25,411 nucleotides of DNA from an uncultured Clostridia bacterium (GTDB lineage Bacteria; Bacillota; Clostridia; Oscillospirales; Acutalibacteraceae). Positions 7,386 through 14,712 of the stretch are shown piece after piece (position 1 is the first letter of the stretch; every line of letters begins with the position of its first letter). Location: positions 1 to 25,411 of the forward strand of contig CALCYI010000001.1 in the NCBI GenBank assembly GCA_937907605.1, given 5' to 3'. A program made the position numbers and the translations under genes. The notes beneath the pieces were generated by a model. That model saw only the letters and a list, made by a program, of their open reading frames with translations. It was not told the DNA's origin and made no database searches.

Positions 7386-7645
7386 AATAAAAAACCTGTC
7401 CCAACAAATGCTGGGACAGGACTGAAAATCCTGTGGTGCCACCCGGCTTGACGCTTGCGCGCCCACTCAGTGCATACTGTCATATGCTGACCTTTGGTTA
7501 CGGAGGGTCGTCTCCGTCTCGCATACTCGTAGCCTTTCTGCTCGCCCTCGGAAGTCCATTCAGCTGAGTCCCCTTTACCGCAATCCCACCGCCTGCGGCT
7601 CTCTTAAAAGAAGATTATCAACCTACTCACTCTTCGTCATCGGTT
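7386..7645 (-). promoter_or_regulatory. T-box leader (tRNA-Trp sensing) with terminator
   Basis: Reading leftward from about 7645, the RNA contains Stem I landmarks (AGTGAGTAGG, AGAGAGCCG, GGTGGGA), a specifier region GAATGGAC, the T-box core GGGTGGCACC (near 7444-7433), and a strong terminator (13-bp arms over 7395-7420, closing with T6 at 7394-7389). T-boxes bind a specific tRNA: the specifier codon pairs with the anticodon, and the UGGN bulge pairs with the uncharged NCCA end, which prevents termination. Here the likely specifier is UGG (7558-7556) followed by A. The bulge reads UGGC, which needs a tRNA ending GCCA; bacterial tRNA-Trp has G at that position. The downstream gene, trpB2, agrees with this. 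The specifier was assigned by eye, without a computed fold. Confidence 0.9.
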
Positions 7646-7651
7646 TAATCA

Positions 7652-7680
7652 ATTATATTACTATTGTTCATATTTGTCAA
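7652..7680 (-). promoter_or_regulatory. promoter of the T-box/trpB2 unit
   Basis: Perfect TTGACA (7680-7675) and perfect TATAAT (7657-7652) boxes with a 17-nt spacer. The -35 box begins 8 bases after the stop codon of the upstream GH3 gene, with no terminator between them, so GH3 read-through may also enter the T-box leader. Confidence 0.9.
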
Positions 7681-7687
7681 GAGAAAA

Positions 7688-10129
7688 TCAAAATTTAATT
7701 TCAAGAGCACAATTAAGAACATTCATAGCCGACCTTTGAAGCTCACCGAGTCTGATTCCGTCGGGCTTACCGTAGGACTTAAGAAGCGTTCCGTCGGGTT
7801 TACGCGGCGTATTAAGCTGTTCGTCCAAAGCACTCTTCCCGCCCGGCATAAGCACGTCCACCTGCGCCCTTACTCTGTACGCCTGGTCGCGCAGAAGCGG
7901 GAATTCGGGGCTTCTCTGCGGCTTCATCCACCAGTCCGTCATAATGTTGCCCTTATACCCCCACTCGCCTCTGAGAATAGTTGTACAAAGGTCGTAGTTA
8001 TAGTGACCGTAAACGCCGTTGATTTTGTTATACGAGGTCATTATATTCTTAGGCTCGGCGTCCTTGATACAGATTTCAAAGCCCTTAAGGTATATTTCCC
8101 TCAGCGCTCTTTCGGAAAGGCGGGAATCGCACATAGTGCGCCTGTATTCCTGTGAATTGCAGGCAAAGTGCTTAGGACAGGCGGAAACGCCCGAGCTCTG
8201 AATACCGCGTACCGCCGCAGCTCCGATTTTGCCGGTAAGGAACGTGTCCTCGCTGTAATATTCAAAATTCCTTCCGCAAAGCGGATTGCGGTGAATATTC
8301 ATCCCGGGAGCAAGCAGAACGTCGGTTCCTCTCTCCTTCATCTCGCCTGAAACCGCCGTATACAGCTCCTCAACGAGCGCCGTATCAAAGGTGCAGGCGA
8401 GCAGGGTTCCGTTAGGGATAAGAGAGCAGGAGGCCTTAAGTCTTATGCCCGAGGGACCGTCAGTCGTGATAATCGGCGGTACGCCCTTATCCCTCAGCGA
8501 CTCAAGCACGCCGCAGAAGGCTCCCGCGTTGCCCGCTGCGCCGAGCTTACTGTCCATTCTGTAATCGCCGCGCGTAATCGCCTCAAGCTCTACGAGGCTG
8601 AGCTGCGCCGTAAATTCCTCAAGCGTTGCCCTGCCCTCTTTAACGTCAATAAGCTTTATACCTCTGTCTCCCGTATATGTAATATCCTTCGGTAGATTGT
8701 TAATAATCCTTACGCCGAGGTCGTATTTCTGTACGGTCGCGTTTCTTATTTTTTCTACGATTTTTCCGTTTACCTCGTTTGCGCAGATAATCTCAAAGGT
8801 GTTCTGCGGAGCAGCCGCCTGTTTACACTCAAGGTAAACCTCGTCGTTTTCCTGATAATATGAGAATATTTCCTTACAGTCGCGCACGTTGCTGCCGAGG
8901 TAAAGCTCATAATCGCCCTTCTCCATAACGTAGCAGAATTTCTTACCCGTAATGCCGCAGTCGTCGTAGGAAGAAAGCTGATAAAGGTCAATATTAACGT
9001 ATAGTCTTTCGCTCTCACCCGACGCGAGAAGCTTCGTCTTTGCAAAGCCCGCAAGCTCCCTCGCGGGATTGCCGAGCTTACCGCAGGACTTTTTAAGATA
9101 AACCTGAACGACCTCTTTAGACGGATAATTACCCGTATTCTTTACGGTGACGCCGACGGTAAAGCCGCAGTCCGTTGCTTTTACGTTCACCCTATGATAT
9201 TTAAACTCGCTGTACGAAAGACCGAAGCCGAAGGGATACATTACCTCCTCTGGCTTAAAGGTTTCAAAATAGCGGTAGCCTACGTAAATATCCTCGGCAT
9301 AGTAGTTATAATCCTTACCGCCGAAATTAGCCGACGAGGGATACGAATCATAGCTTTTTGCGATTGTGTCGGTCAGCCTTCCGCACGGAGATACCTTACC
9401 AGAAAGCAAATCCGCTACGGCGTTTCCGCTCTCCATTCCGCCCTGCCATACGTACATTACGGCGCTTATTCTGTCGCCAAATTCAAGAGTCCACGACATA
9501 TCCATAATACAGCCGACGTTCATTAGTACAATGACTTTATCAAAGAATTTAGTAGTAAGATAAAGCATTTTCATTTCGTCGTCGGTAAGATAATAGCTGC
9601 CCTTAGTGAGCTTACAGTCCCTGTCCTCGCCCGAGGAACGACCGATAGTTACAACGGCTGCGTCGCTGACCTGCGCGGCACGGCTTACGAGCTTATCCGT
9701 AAGCGGCATATCGGGATAAAAGAACGGCCATTTCCCCCACACGCCGTGATTAATCGGATGCTCTGCGCTCCAGCTCTTATATATTTTGGCAAGCTCCTCA
9801 TTAAGCTCTAAATCCTCGCATTTCCTGATACCGTCGGCAAGGCTTACCTCATAGGGACGGTTAACGTCGCCGCCCGAGCCGTAGCCGACGTAAAACCACT
9901 CCTCGCTCACACGGGAGAAAAGCGAAAGCTTAGTCCCCTTGCTGAGCGGAAGCACACCGTCATTCTTAAGAAGAACCGCGCCTTCCGCCGCTGCTCTCCT
10001 TGAAAGCTCCGGAATACCGGGGGTAATCACCTTAGGTACACCTGCTCTGTCTAGTTCAGCCTGAGCAACGCTGCTGATATTATTGACTATATCCGTCATT
10101 ATGTTATTAGCTCTTTCCTTTAATGTCAT
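7688..10129 (-). CDS. glycoside hydrolase family 3 beta-glycosidase, domain-swapped order
   Basis: 813 residues. GH3 enzymes remove beta-linked sugars from oligosaccharides by a retaining mechanism. The usual order is TIM barrel, alpha/beta sandwich, fibronectin-III. Here the sandwich comes first (~1-280; GRSSGEDRD holds the probable acid/base Glu), then the FnIII domain (~300-430, after the GFGLSYSEF motif), then an intervening region, and last the barrel (~500-813; TTDGPSGIR, GRNFEYYSED, CPKHFACNSQE and nucleophile Asp ~732 in IMTDWW). Such swapped GH3 proteins are known from Ruminococcus and Butyrivibrio. There is no signal peptide, so it probably acts in the cytosol on imported oligosaccharides. 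ATG 10129 is preferred over GTG 10138 because AAGGGTG is then correctly spaced. The sugar specificity cannot be told. Confidence 0.93.
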   Translation of the reverse strand: MTLKERANNIMTDIVNNISSVAQAELDRAGVPKVITPGIPELSRRAAAEGAVLLKNDGVLPLSKGTKLSLFSRVSEEWFYVGYGSGGDVNRPYEVSLADGIRKCEDLELNEELAKIYKSWSAEHPINHGVWGKWPFFYPDMPLTDKLVSRAAQVSDAAVVTIGRSSGEDRDCKLTKGSYYLTDDEMKMLYLTTKFFDKVIVLMNVGCIMDMSWTLEFGDRISAVMYVWQGGMESGNAVADLLSGKVSPCGRLTDTIAKSYDSYPSSANFGGKDYNYYAEDIYVGYRYFETFKPEEVMYPFGFGLSYSEFKYHRVNVKATDCGFTVGVTVKNTGNYPSKEVVQVYLKKSCGKLGNPARELAGFAKTKLLASGESERLYVNIDLYQLSSYDDCGITGKKFCYVMEKGDYELYLGSNVRDCKEIFSYYQENDEVYLECKQAAAPQNTFEIICANEVNGKIVEKIRNATVQKYDLGVRIINNLPKDITYTGDRGIKLIDVKEGRATLEEFTAQLSLVELEAITRGDYRMDSKLGAAGNAGAFCGVLESLRDKGVPPIITTDGPSGIRLKASCSLIPNGTLLACTFDTALVEELYTAVSGEMKERGTDVLLAPGMNIHRNPLCGRNFEYYSEDTFLTGKIGAAAVRGIQSSGVSACPKHFACNSQEYRRTMCDSRLSERALREIYLKGFEICIKDAEPKNIMTSYNKINGVYGHYNYDLCTTILRGEWGYKGNIMTDWWMKPQRSPEFPLLRDQAYRVRAQVDVLMPGGKSALDEQLNTPRKPDGTLLKSYGKPDGIRLGELQRSAMNVLNCALEIKF

Positions 10130-10147
10130 ATTAATCACCCTTGGTTT

Positions 10148-10176
10148 ATTATAGCACAGATAGAAGAATATGTAAA
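10148..10176 (-). promoter_or_regulatory. promoter of the GH3 gene
   Basis: TTTACA (10176-10171) and a perfect TATAAT (10153-10148) are separated by 17 nt on the - strand. The predicted start is about 12 nt before the ATG, giving a very short leader that contains the AAGGGTG ribosome site. No operator dyad or catabolite site is obvious. Confidence 0.75.
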
Positions 10177-10199
10177 TCTTAAGTAAAAATATAAAATAC

Positions 10200-10228
10200 T
10201 TGATTTTTATTATATTTTATATTATTAT
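10200..10228 (+). promoter_or_regulatory. possible promoter of the flavoprotein operon
   Basis: TTGATT (10200-10205) and TATTAT (10223-10228) are separated by 17 nt, in a very AT-rich 60-bp stretch. Other TATATT-like hexamers nearby would serve as well, so the exact boxes are uncertain. A promoter is expected here because the upstream gene runs the other way. Confidence 0.4.
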
Positions 10229-10266
10229 ATTTTTTGCTGACAAATTATTGAAGGAGGGAAAGACGC

Positions 10267-11397
10267 GTGAAGGCGGTAATCATCGGCGGCGGCGCAAGCG
10301 GCATTGCGTGCGCGATAAGATTAAAACAGAATATCCCCGACTGCGACGTTACCGTTATCGAGCATCTTGACTCTCCGTGCAAGAAGCTTTTTGCAACGGG
10401 CAACGGGCGCTGTAACATCACTAACGTTAACGCCGACAACTTTGAAATTACAAAGGGCTTTTTCACCTCCCTCGGTCTCGTTCTGCGCGAGAGCAACGAG
10501 GGCAGAATGTACCCGTATTCAAACCAGGCGCTTACAATAGTTAATCTGCTCAGCACTTACTGCGAAAAGCTGAAAATAAAAATCATCACTGAATGCAACG
10601 CATATAAAATTGAAAAGCACGACAGTCAGTTTAATATCTTCACGTCAAAGGGTATTATCTACTCCGACGTGCTGATACTCGCGACGGGCGGTATGGCGCA
10701 GAAGGCGCTCGGCTCCGACGGCTCGGGCTATGAGCTTGTAAAATCAATGGGACACAGCGTAACCGAGCTTACGCCTTCCCTCGTTCAGCTTACCTCCTCA
10801 AGCAAGAACTGCAGAGCGCTCAAGGGAATACGCACCAAGTGCACTGTAACTATAGAAACCAACGGCGAAAACATAGCGAGCGAGTTCGGCGAGCTGCTCT
10901 TCACGGATTACGGTATTTCGGGCATAGTTACCATGGACCTTTCGAAATACGTAAACGACGCAAGGCTCAAAAGCAGGCAGGACAAAACCGTAGCTGTAGT
11001 CGACTTCGTTCCTGATATGAGCGTAGAGGAGCTATCTGCTCATATGGAGGAGTTCGGCACGCTTGAGGGACTGCTTCCGCACAAGCTTTGTAAAATCCTT
11101 GATAAGCAGTCCGACGGCGACACTTCAAAAATACCGCAGTACGCTAAAAGCTGGCGTATTATCATAACGGGTACAAAGGGCTTTGACTTTGCGCAGATTA
11201 CGAACGGCGGCGTTCCGAACAGCGAGCTTAAGGATAATAACGAGTCCGCGCTTTGCGACGATTTATACATAATCGGCGAGCTCACCGATAACCAGTACCG
11301 CTGCGGCGGCTTCAACCTTGACTACGCCTTTTCAAGCGGCGTTAAGGCGGCAGACAGAATTGCTCAAAAAGAGATAGAAAAAAATGATAAGAATTAA
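10267..11397 (+). CDS. FAD-dependent oxidoreductase, HI0933/BaiN-like family
   Basis: 376 residues, slightly shorter than the usual ~400. The N-terminus is a dinucleotide-binding fold, MKAVIIGGGASGIA, with GGGASG at 7-12, followed by an acidic strand end (VIE) and the family signature KKLFATGNGRCNITN (~39-53). A middle-domain motif LLFTDYGISGIVTMDLS (~213-229) and the C-terminal FAD contact GELTDNQYRCGGFNLDYAFSSG (~337-358) confirm HI0933-like flavoproteins. These are NAD(P)H-linked oxidoreductases of mostly unknown substrate; one relative, BaiN, acts on bile-acid intermediates. That function should not be assumed here. The start is GTG with AGGAGGG 8-10 nt ahead. It overlaps the next gene by 14 nt, so the two are translationally coupled. 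Confidence 0.9.
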   Translation: MKAVIIGGGASGIACAIRLKQNIPDCDVTVIEHLDSPCKKLFATGNGRCNITNVNADNFEITKGFFTSLGLVLRESNEGRMYPYSNQALTIVNLLSTYCEKLKIKIITECNAYKIEKHDSQFNIFTSKGIIYSDVLILATGGMAQKALGSDGSGYELVKSMGHSVTELTPSLVQLTSSSKNCRALKGIRTKCTVTIETNGENIASEFGELLFTDYGISGIVTMDLSKYVNDARLKSRQDKTVAVVDFVPDMSVEELSAHMEEFGTLEGLLPHKLCKILDKQSDGDTSKIPQYAKSWRIIITGTKGFDFAQITNGGVPNSELKDNNESALCDDLYIIGELTDNQYRCGGFNLDYAFSSGVKAADRIAQKEIEKNDKN

Positions 11398-12979
11398 CGA
11401 AATAAAGCTTTCGCTTGACGAGGAGGAAGAGCTCCTCTCGGCGAAAGCTTCAAAAATACTTAAGATAAACAGCAAATACATAAAGAGCCTTTCGATTTAC
11501 AAAAAGAGCATCGACGCAAGGAATAAGGACAACGTCCACTTTACTTACAGCGTCGACGTTGAAATCTCGCTTGACGAGGAGCAGATTGTAAGAAAACGTA
11601 AATCGAACAAGGTCAGTATCGTTACACCCACGGCGTACGAGCGCCCCGTCTGCAGCCGCAGCAGTAGCTTCAGACCCGTAATAGTGGGCTTCGGTCCCGC
11701 GGGTATGCTTGCGGGAATAGTGCTTGCAGAGGCGGGACTGCGCCCGATTATCTTAGAGCGCGGCAAGGGCATCGACGAAAGGCAGCGCGACGTAAACGAA
11801 TTCTGGACCAAGGCGAAGCTTAACGAGGAGAGCAACGTACAGTTCGGCGAGGGTGGCGCGGGCACCTTCTCTGACGGAAAGCTCACTACGGGTATTAAAA
11901 GCCCGTTTATCCGCAAGGTGCTTGAGGAGCTCTACGAGGCGGGCGCGCCCGAGGAAATACTCTACTCCTCAAAGCCGCATATCGGCACGGACAGACTTGC
12001 AGTAGTAGTTAAAAACATACGCAAAAAGATTGAGCGCCTCGGCGGCGAGGTAAGGCTTGAGAGCAGACTCGACAAGCTTATAGTCGCTAACGGCTTCGTG
12101 CACGGCGTAAGCTATACTTATTGCGGCAAAAACTATGACCTCGAGACTGACAGCGTGATTATGGCAATCGGCCACAGCGCGAGGGATACGGTTGAAATGC
12201 TCTTTAAGGCGGGCGTTGAGATAATCCAGAAGCCGTTTTCCGTAGGCGCGAGGATAGAGCACCCTCAGAGCCTTATAAATAAGGCGCAGTATGGGGATTT
12301 TGCGGGGCATAAAAAGCTCGGCGCTGCGGACTACAAGCTTTCGTGTCACGGACTGCACGAGAGAGGGGCGTACACCTTCTGCATGTGCCCGGGCGGAACG
12401 GTGGTTGCCGCGGCAAGCGAAAAGGAGGGCGTTATCGTAAACGGTATGAGCTCGCTTGCGCGCGACGGCGAAAACGCGAACTCGGCGCTTTTAGTCGGTA
12501 TCGAGCCCAAGGATTTTCCGAGCGAGCACCCGCTTGCGGGAATATACTATCAGCGTGAAATTGAGCACAGGGCTTATGAGCTTGCGGGCGGTAATTATAA
12601 AGCTCCCGCGCAGCTTGTCGGCGATTTCCTGCAAGGTAAGGAGTCAAAGGAGCTCGGCGACGTTGAGCCTACCTATCCGCTCGGCGTAACGCTTACAAGT
12701 CTTGATTACTGCCTTCCCGAAAAAGTATCACACACGATGAAGGACGCGATAGTAAAAATGGACGAAAAGCTAAGCGGCTTTAAGCTTTACGACGCAGTGC
12801 TCACAGCGCCCGAGACGAGAAGCTCAAGCAGCGTAAGAATACTGAGAGATGAGTTTTTACAGTGTAACATACGCGGAGTTTATCCCTGCGGAGAGGGCGC
12901 GGGCTACGCGGGCGGTATAGTATCGGCGGCGTGCGACGGAATTAAATGCGCCCACGCAGTATTAACAGACGAGCATTAA
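11384..12979 (+). CDS. FAD-dependent dehydrogenase, COG2509-like
   Basis: 531 residues. An N-terminal alpha/beta domain of ~90 residues (IRINEIKLSLDEEEELL...) precedes a Rossmann FAD-binding motif, PVIVGFGPAGMLAG (~97-110), with ILERG at the end of the second strand. Then come the family's NVQFGEGGAGTFSDGKLTT (~147-165), the central CMCPGGTVVAAASE (~331-344), and the C-terminal GEGAGYAGGIVSAACDG FAD contact near residue 510. This matches the uncharacterised FAD-dependent dehydrogenases of COG2509, widespread in anaerobic Firmicutes; the reaction is unknown. ATG 11384 lies within the 3' end of the preceding flavoprotein gene. GC and codon choice match neighbours. A terminator follows the stop codon at once. 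Confidence 0.92.
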   Translation: MIRINEIKLSLDEEEELLSAKASKILKINSKYIKSLSIYKKSIDARNKDNVHFTYSVDVEISLDEEQIVRKRKSNKVSIVTPTAYERPVCSRSSSFRPVIVGFGPAGMLAGIVLAEAGLRPIILERGKGIDERQRDVNEFWTKAKLNEESNVQFGEGGAGTFSDGKLTTGIKSPFIRKVLEELYEAGAPEEILYSSKPHIGTDRLAVVVKNIRKKIERLGGEVRLESRLDKLIVANGFVHGVSYTYCGKNYDLETDSVIMAIGHSARDTVEMLFKAGVEIIQKPFSVGARIEHPQSLINKAQYGDFAGHKKLGAADYKLSCHGLHERGAYTFCMCPGGTVVAAASEKEGVIVNGMSSLARDGENANSALLVGIEPKDFPSEHPLAGIYYQREIEHRAYELAGGNYKAPAQLVGDFLQGKESKELGDVEPTYPLGVTLTSLDYCLPEKVSHTMKDAIVKMDEKLSGFKLYDAVLTAPETRSSSSVRILRDEFLQCNIRGVYPCGEGAGYAGGIVSAACDGIKCAHAVLTDEH

Positions 12980-13008
12980 AAAAGCAGGTCAAACGACCTG
13001 CTTTTAAT
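12980..13008. terminator. bidirectional terminator between flavoprotein operon and ECF gene
   Basis: A perfect 11-bp stem AAAAGCAGGTC/GACCTGCTTTT (12980-12990 and 12995-13005) with loop AAAC is followed by AATTT. It begins on the base after the COG2509 stop codon and ends at the stop of the convergent ECF gene, so it serves both. Confidence 0.92.
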
Positions 13009-13584
13009 TTATTCGGTTTCTTTCTTACCGAGCTTAATCAGCTTAACAATTACGGAGCTGAGCACGAGGTTTACGGCGAGCTCAAAAATGAAGTTCAGTC
13101 CGACAAGACCTACAATCATAAACTTACCCGCATTTTCCATACCTGCCGCAGCAGCCCATTCGTTAATGGTAGGCATAAAGAAGATTACACATCCGACAAG
13201 GAAGCTTCCCGTATTTACTACGGGTGCCGTAATCGCAGAGCAGATTGCAGCGCCGAGCACGCTCTTCTTTTCAATCAGCTTATAAACAGCGCCAGCCGCA
13301 AGACCTGCAAGCACGCCCTTTAAGATAACGGTAATAACCGTACCCACGGGGTTTACCGCAAGAAACGGAGCTGCGTCGCCCGAGGCGAGAACAGTAACGC
13401 CGAACGCAAGACCGAGCCATGCTCCCGCGCCGATTCCGTAGAGCGCCGCGCCGACAACAATCGGTATAAGCACGAGGGATACGGAAAAGGTTCCGAACTT
13501 AATGAAGCTGCCGAGAAGCTGAAGAACTACTACAATAGCGGTAAAAATACCTACTCCGACAATTTTGTTCGTTTTATTATTCAT
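13009..13584 (-). CDS. ECF transporter S component (vitamin/cofactor uptake)
   Basis: A 191-residue, very hydrophobic protein with about six membrane helices. It has features of energy-coupling-factor S components: an N-terminal helix TAIVVVLQLLG after a short polar head, repeated small-residue helices (GAALYGIGAGAWLGLAFG), a conserved NPVGTVITVILKGVLAGLAAGAVY segment, and PVVNTGSFLVGC. S components bind one vitamin or metal and use shared EcfA/A'/T subunits, none of which are in this window. The substrate is uncertain; pantothenate-type carriers look most alike to me, with low confidence. ATG 13584 is chosen because AAAGGAA lies 8 nt ahead; a longer GTG-started frame from 13614 would overlap the structured leader. 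The gene faces dusB from a shared promoter region. Confidence 0.85.
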   Translation of the reverse strand: MNNKTNKIVGVGIFTAIVVVLQLLGSFIKFGTFSVSLVLIPIVVGAALYGIGAGAWLGLAFGVTVLASGDAAPFLAVNPVGTVITVILKGVLAGLAAGAVYKLIEKKSVLGAAICSAITAPVVNTGSFLVGCVIFFMPTINEWAAAAGMENAGKFMIVGLVGLNFIFELAVNLVLSSVIVKLIKLGKKETE

Positions 13585-13666
13585 ATTCAGTTTCCTTTCT
13601 GCTACCGTTCCCAAGGCAGAAAACCGTTGCCCGAGAAATAAAGTTTTTTCTCACGGGATACAGTGC
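13585..13666 (-). promoter_or_regulatory. structured 5' leader of the ECF gene (riboswitch candidate)
   Basis: An ~82-nt leader runs from the predicted start near 13666 to the ATG. Two stems are visible by eye: a GAGAAA/TTTCTC hairpin extended by CCC/GGG with a 2-nt bulge, and TTTCTGC/GCAGAAA with a 13-nt loop. The right arm of the second overlaps the ribosome site AGAAAGGA, so folding should affect translation. The transcript's 5' CCUU could alternatively pair with the AAGG of that site. ECF S-component genes are frequent riboswitch targets, but I do not recognise the sequence as a TPP, FMN, THF, preQ1 or cobalamin class. Confidence 0.45.
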
Positions 13667-13672
13667 AAGGTT

Positions 13673-13700
13673 ATTATACTATAAATTTTTTTAATGTCAA
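13673..13700 (-). promoter_or_regulatory. promoter of the ECF S-component gene
   Basis: Perfect TTGACA (13700-13695) and TATAAT (13678-13673) boxes have a 16-nt spacer. The -35 box is 3 bp from that of the divergent dusB promoter, so the two probably compete for polymerase. Confidence 0.85.
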
Positions 13701-13703
13701 TAT

Positions 13704-13732
13704 TTTACTTTTATATTTATTTATGCTATGAT
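13704..13732 (+). promoter_or_regulatory. promoter of the dusB operon
   Basis: TTTACT (13704-13709) and TATGAT (13727-13732) have a 17-nt spacer. Transcription would begin near 13739, leaving only about 9 nt before the dusB ATG. This is an almost leaderless start with at most a weak GGTGAT ribosome site. Confidence 0.7.
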
Positions 13733-13747
13733 AGCTTTGGTGATACA

Positions 13748-14710
13748 ATGATAATAGGAAATCTTGAATTTAAGCACATTGCTTTTCTTGCGCCGATGGC
13801 GGGGATTGCGGACAGGGCCTTCCGCGAGCTTTGCGTTCAGCACGGCGCGGCGTATACCGTAACAGAAATGGTATCCTCCAAGGGCTTGACCCTCGGCGAC
13901 AGGAAAAGCGGCGAGCTTTTAAGGATAGGGAGCGAGCGCCCCTGCGGCGCGCAGATTTTCGGCGACAGTCCCGAGATTATGGCGCAGGCGGCGGTTAAAT
14001 GCCTCGAATACAAGCCCGATATAATTGATATAAATATGGGCTGTCCCGCGCCGAAGGTCGCTATGAGCGGCGGCGGAGCAAGCCTGCTGAAAAATCTCCC
14101 CCTCGCCTACGAAATAACGAAGGCGGTGTGCGAGGCGGTGGATATTCCCGTTACCGTAAAAATGCGCAAGGGCTGGGACTCCGATAATATTGTAGCCCCC
14201 GAGCTTGCCGAGCTATGCGAAAGGGCGGGAGCTTCTGCAATAGCTATTCACGGCAGGACGCGACAGGAAATGTATTCGGGCAAGGTGGACCTTGAAATAA
14301 TAAAAGAGGTTAAAAACGCCGTCGGAATACCCGTTATAGCTAACGGCGACGTAACCGACGAGCAAAGCGCGGCGCTGATGCTTGAAAAAACAGGCTGCGA
14401 CGCAATTATGATAGGAAGGGGCGCGCTCGGCAATCCGTGGATTTTTGAGAGAATTAACGCCTACCTCGACGAGTGCAGAGTTCTGCCCGAGCCGACGGTA
14501 ACGCAGAAAATGACGACAATGCTCAGACATATCGAAAAGATTATCGAATACAAGGGCGAATATACCGCTATGCGTGAAGCACGGCACCACGCGGGCTATT
14601 ACACAAAAGGTATGCGCGGCGGCGCGGCGCTCAGGCACGAGATATGCACATACGAGCATTTTGAGCAGCTCCGGGAGCTGGCATACAGAGTTTGCAAGGA
14701 GTACGAATAA
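13748..14710 (+). CDS. dusB: tRNA-dihydrouridine synthase (DusB type)
   Basis: 321 residues. Dus enzymes reduce specific uridines in tRNA to dihydrouridine with FMN and NADPH. Seen: an FMN TIM barrel starting with FLAPMAGIADRAFR (~13-26), INMGCPAPKV (~95-104) with the catalytic Cys, KMRKGWD (~137-143), IHGRTRQEMYSG (~167-178), IANGDV (~199-204) and IGRGALGNPWIF (~222-233), then the C-terminal helical tRNA-binding domain with ARHHAGYYTKG. Start ATG 13748 gives the normal N-terminus. A longer frame from 13694 would add 18 aromatic residues encoded by the promoter and is rejected. It heads an operon with trmL (2-nt gap) and a DUF4097 gene. Subtype B is assigned from overall resemblance. Confidence 0.93.
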   Translation: MIIGNLEFKHIAFLAPMAGIADRAFRELCVQHGAAYTVTEMVSSKGLTLGDRKSGELLRIGSERPCGAQIFGDSPEIMAQAAVKCLEYKPDIIDINMGCPAPKVAMSGGGASLLKNLPLAYEITKAVCEAVDIPVTVKMRKGWDSDNIVAPELAELCERAGASAIAIHGRTRQEMYSGKVDLEIIKEVKNAVGIPVIANGDVTDEQSAALMLEKTGCDAIMIGRGALGNPWIFERINAYLDECRVLPEPTVTQKMTTMLRHIEKIIEYKGEYTAMREARHHAGYYTKGMRGGAALRHEICTYEHFEQLRELAYRVCKEYE

Positions 14711-14712
14711 AG

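Noticed and set aside
7338..7466. Longer start for trpB2 adding 43 residues
   Set aside because: The extension would translate the T-box and terminator RNA; ATG 7337 has an ideal ribosome site and the family's normal N-terminus.
7664..8155. A 163-codon + strand open frame opposite the GH3 barrel
   Set aside because: It is the shadow of the GH3 coding sequence and starts inside the trpB2 promoter.
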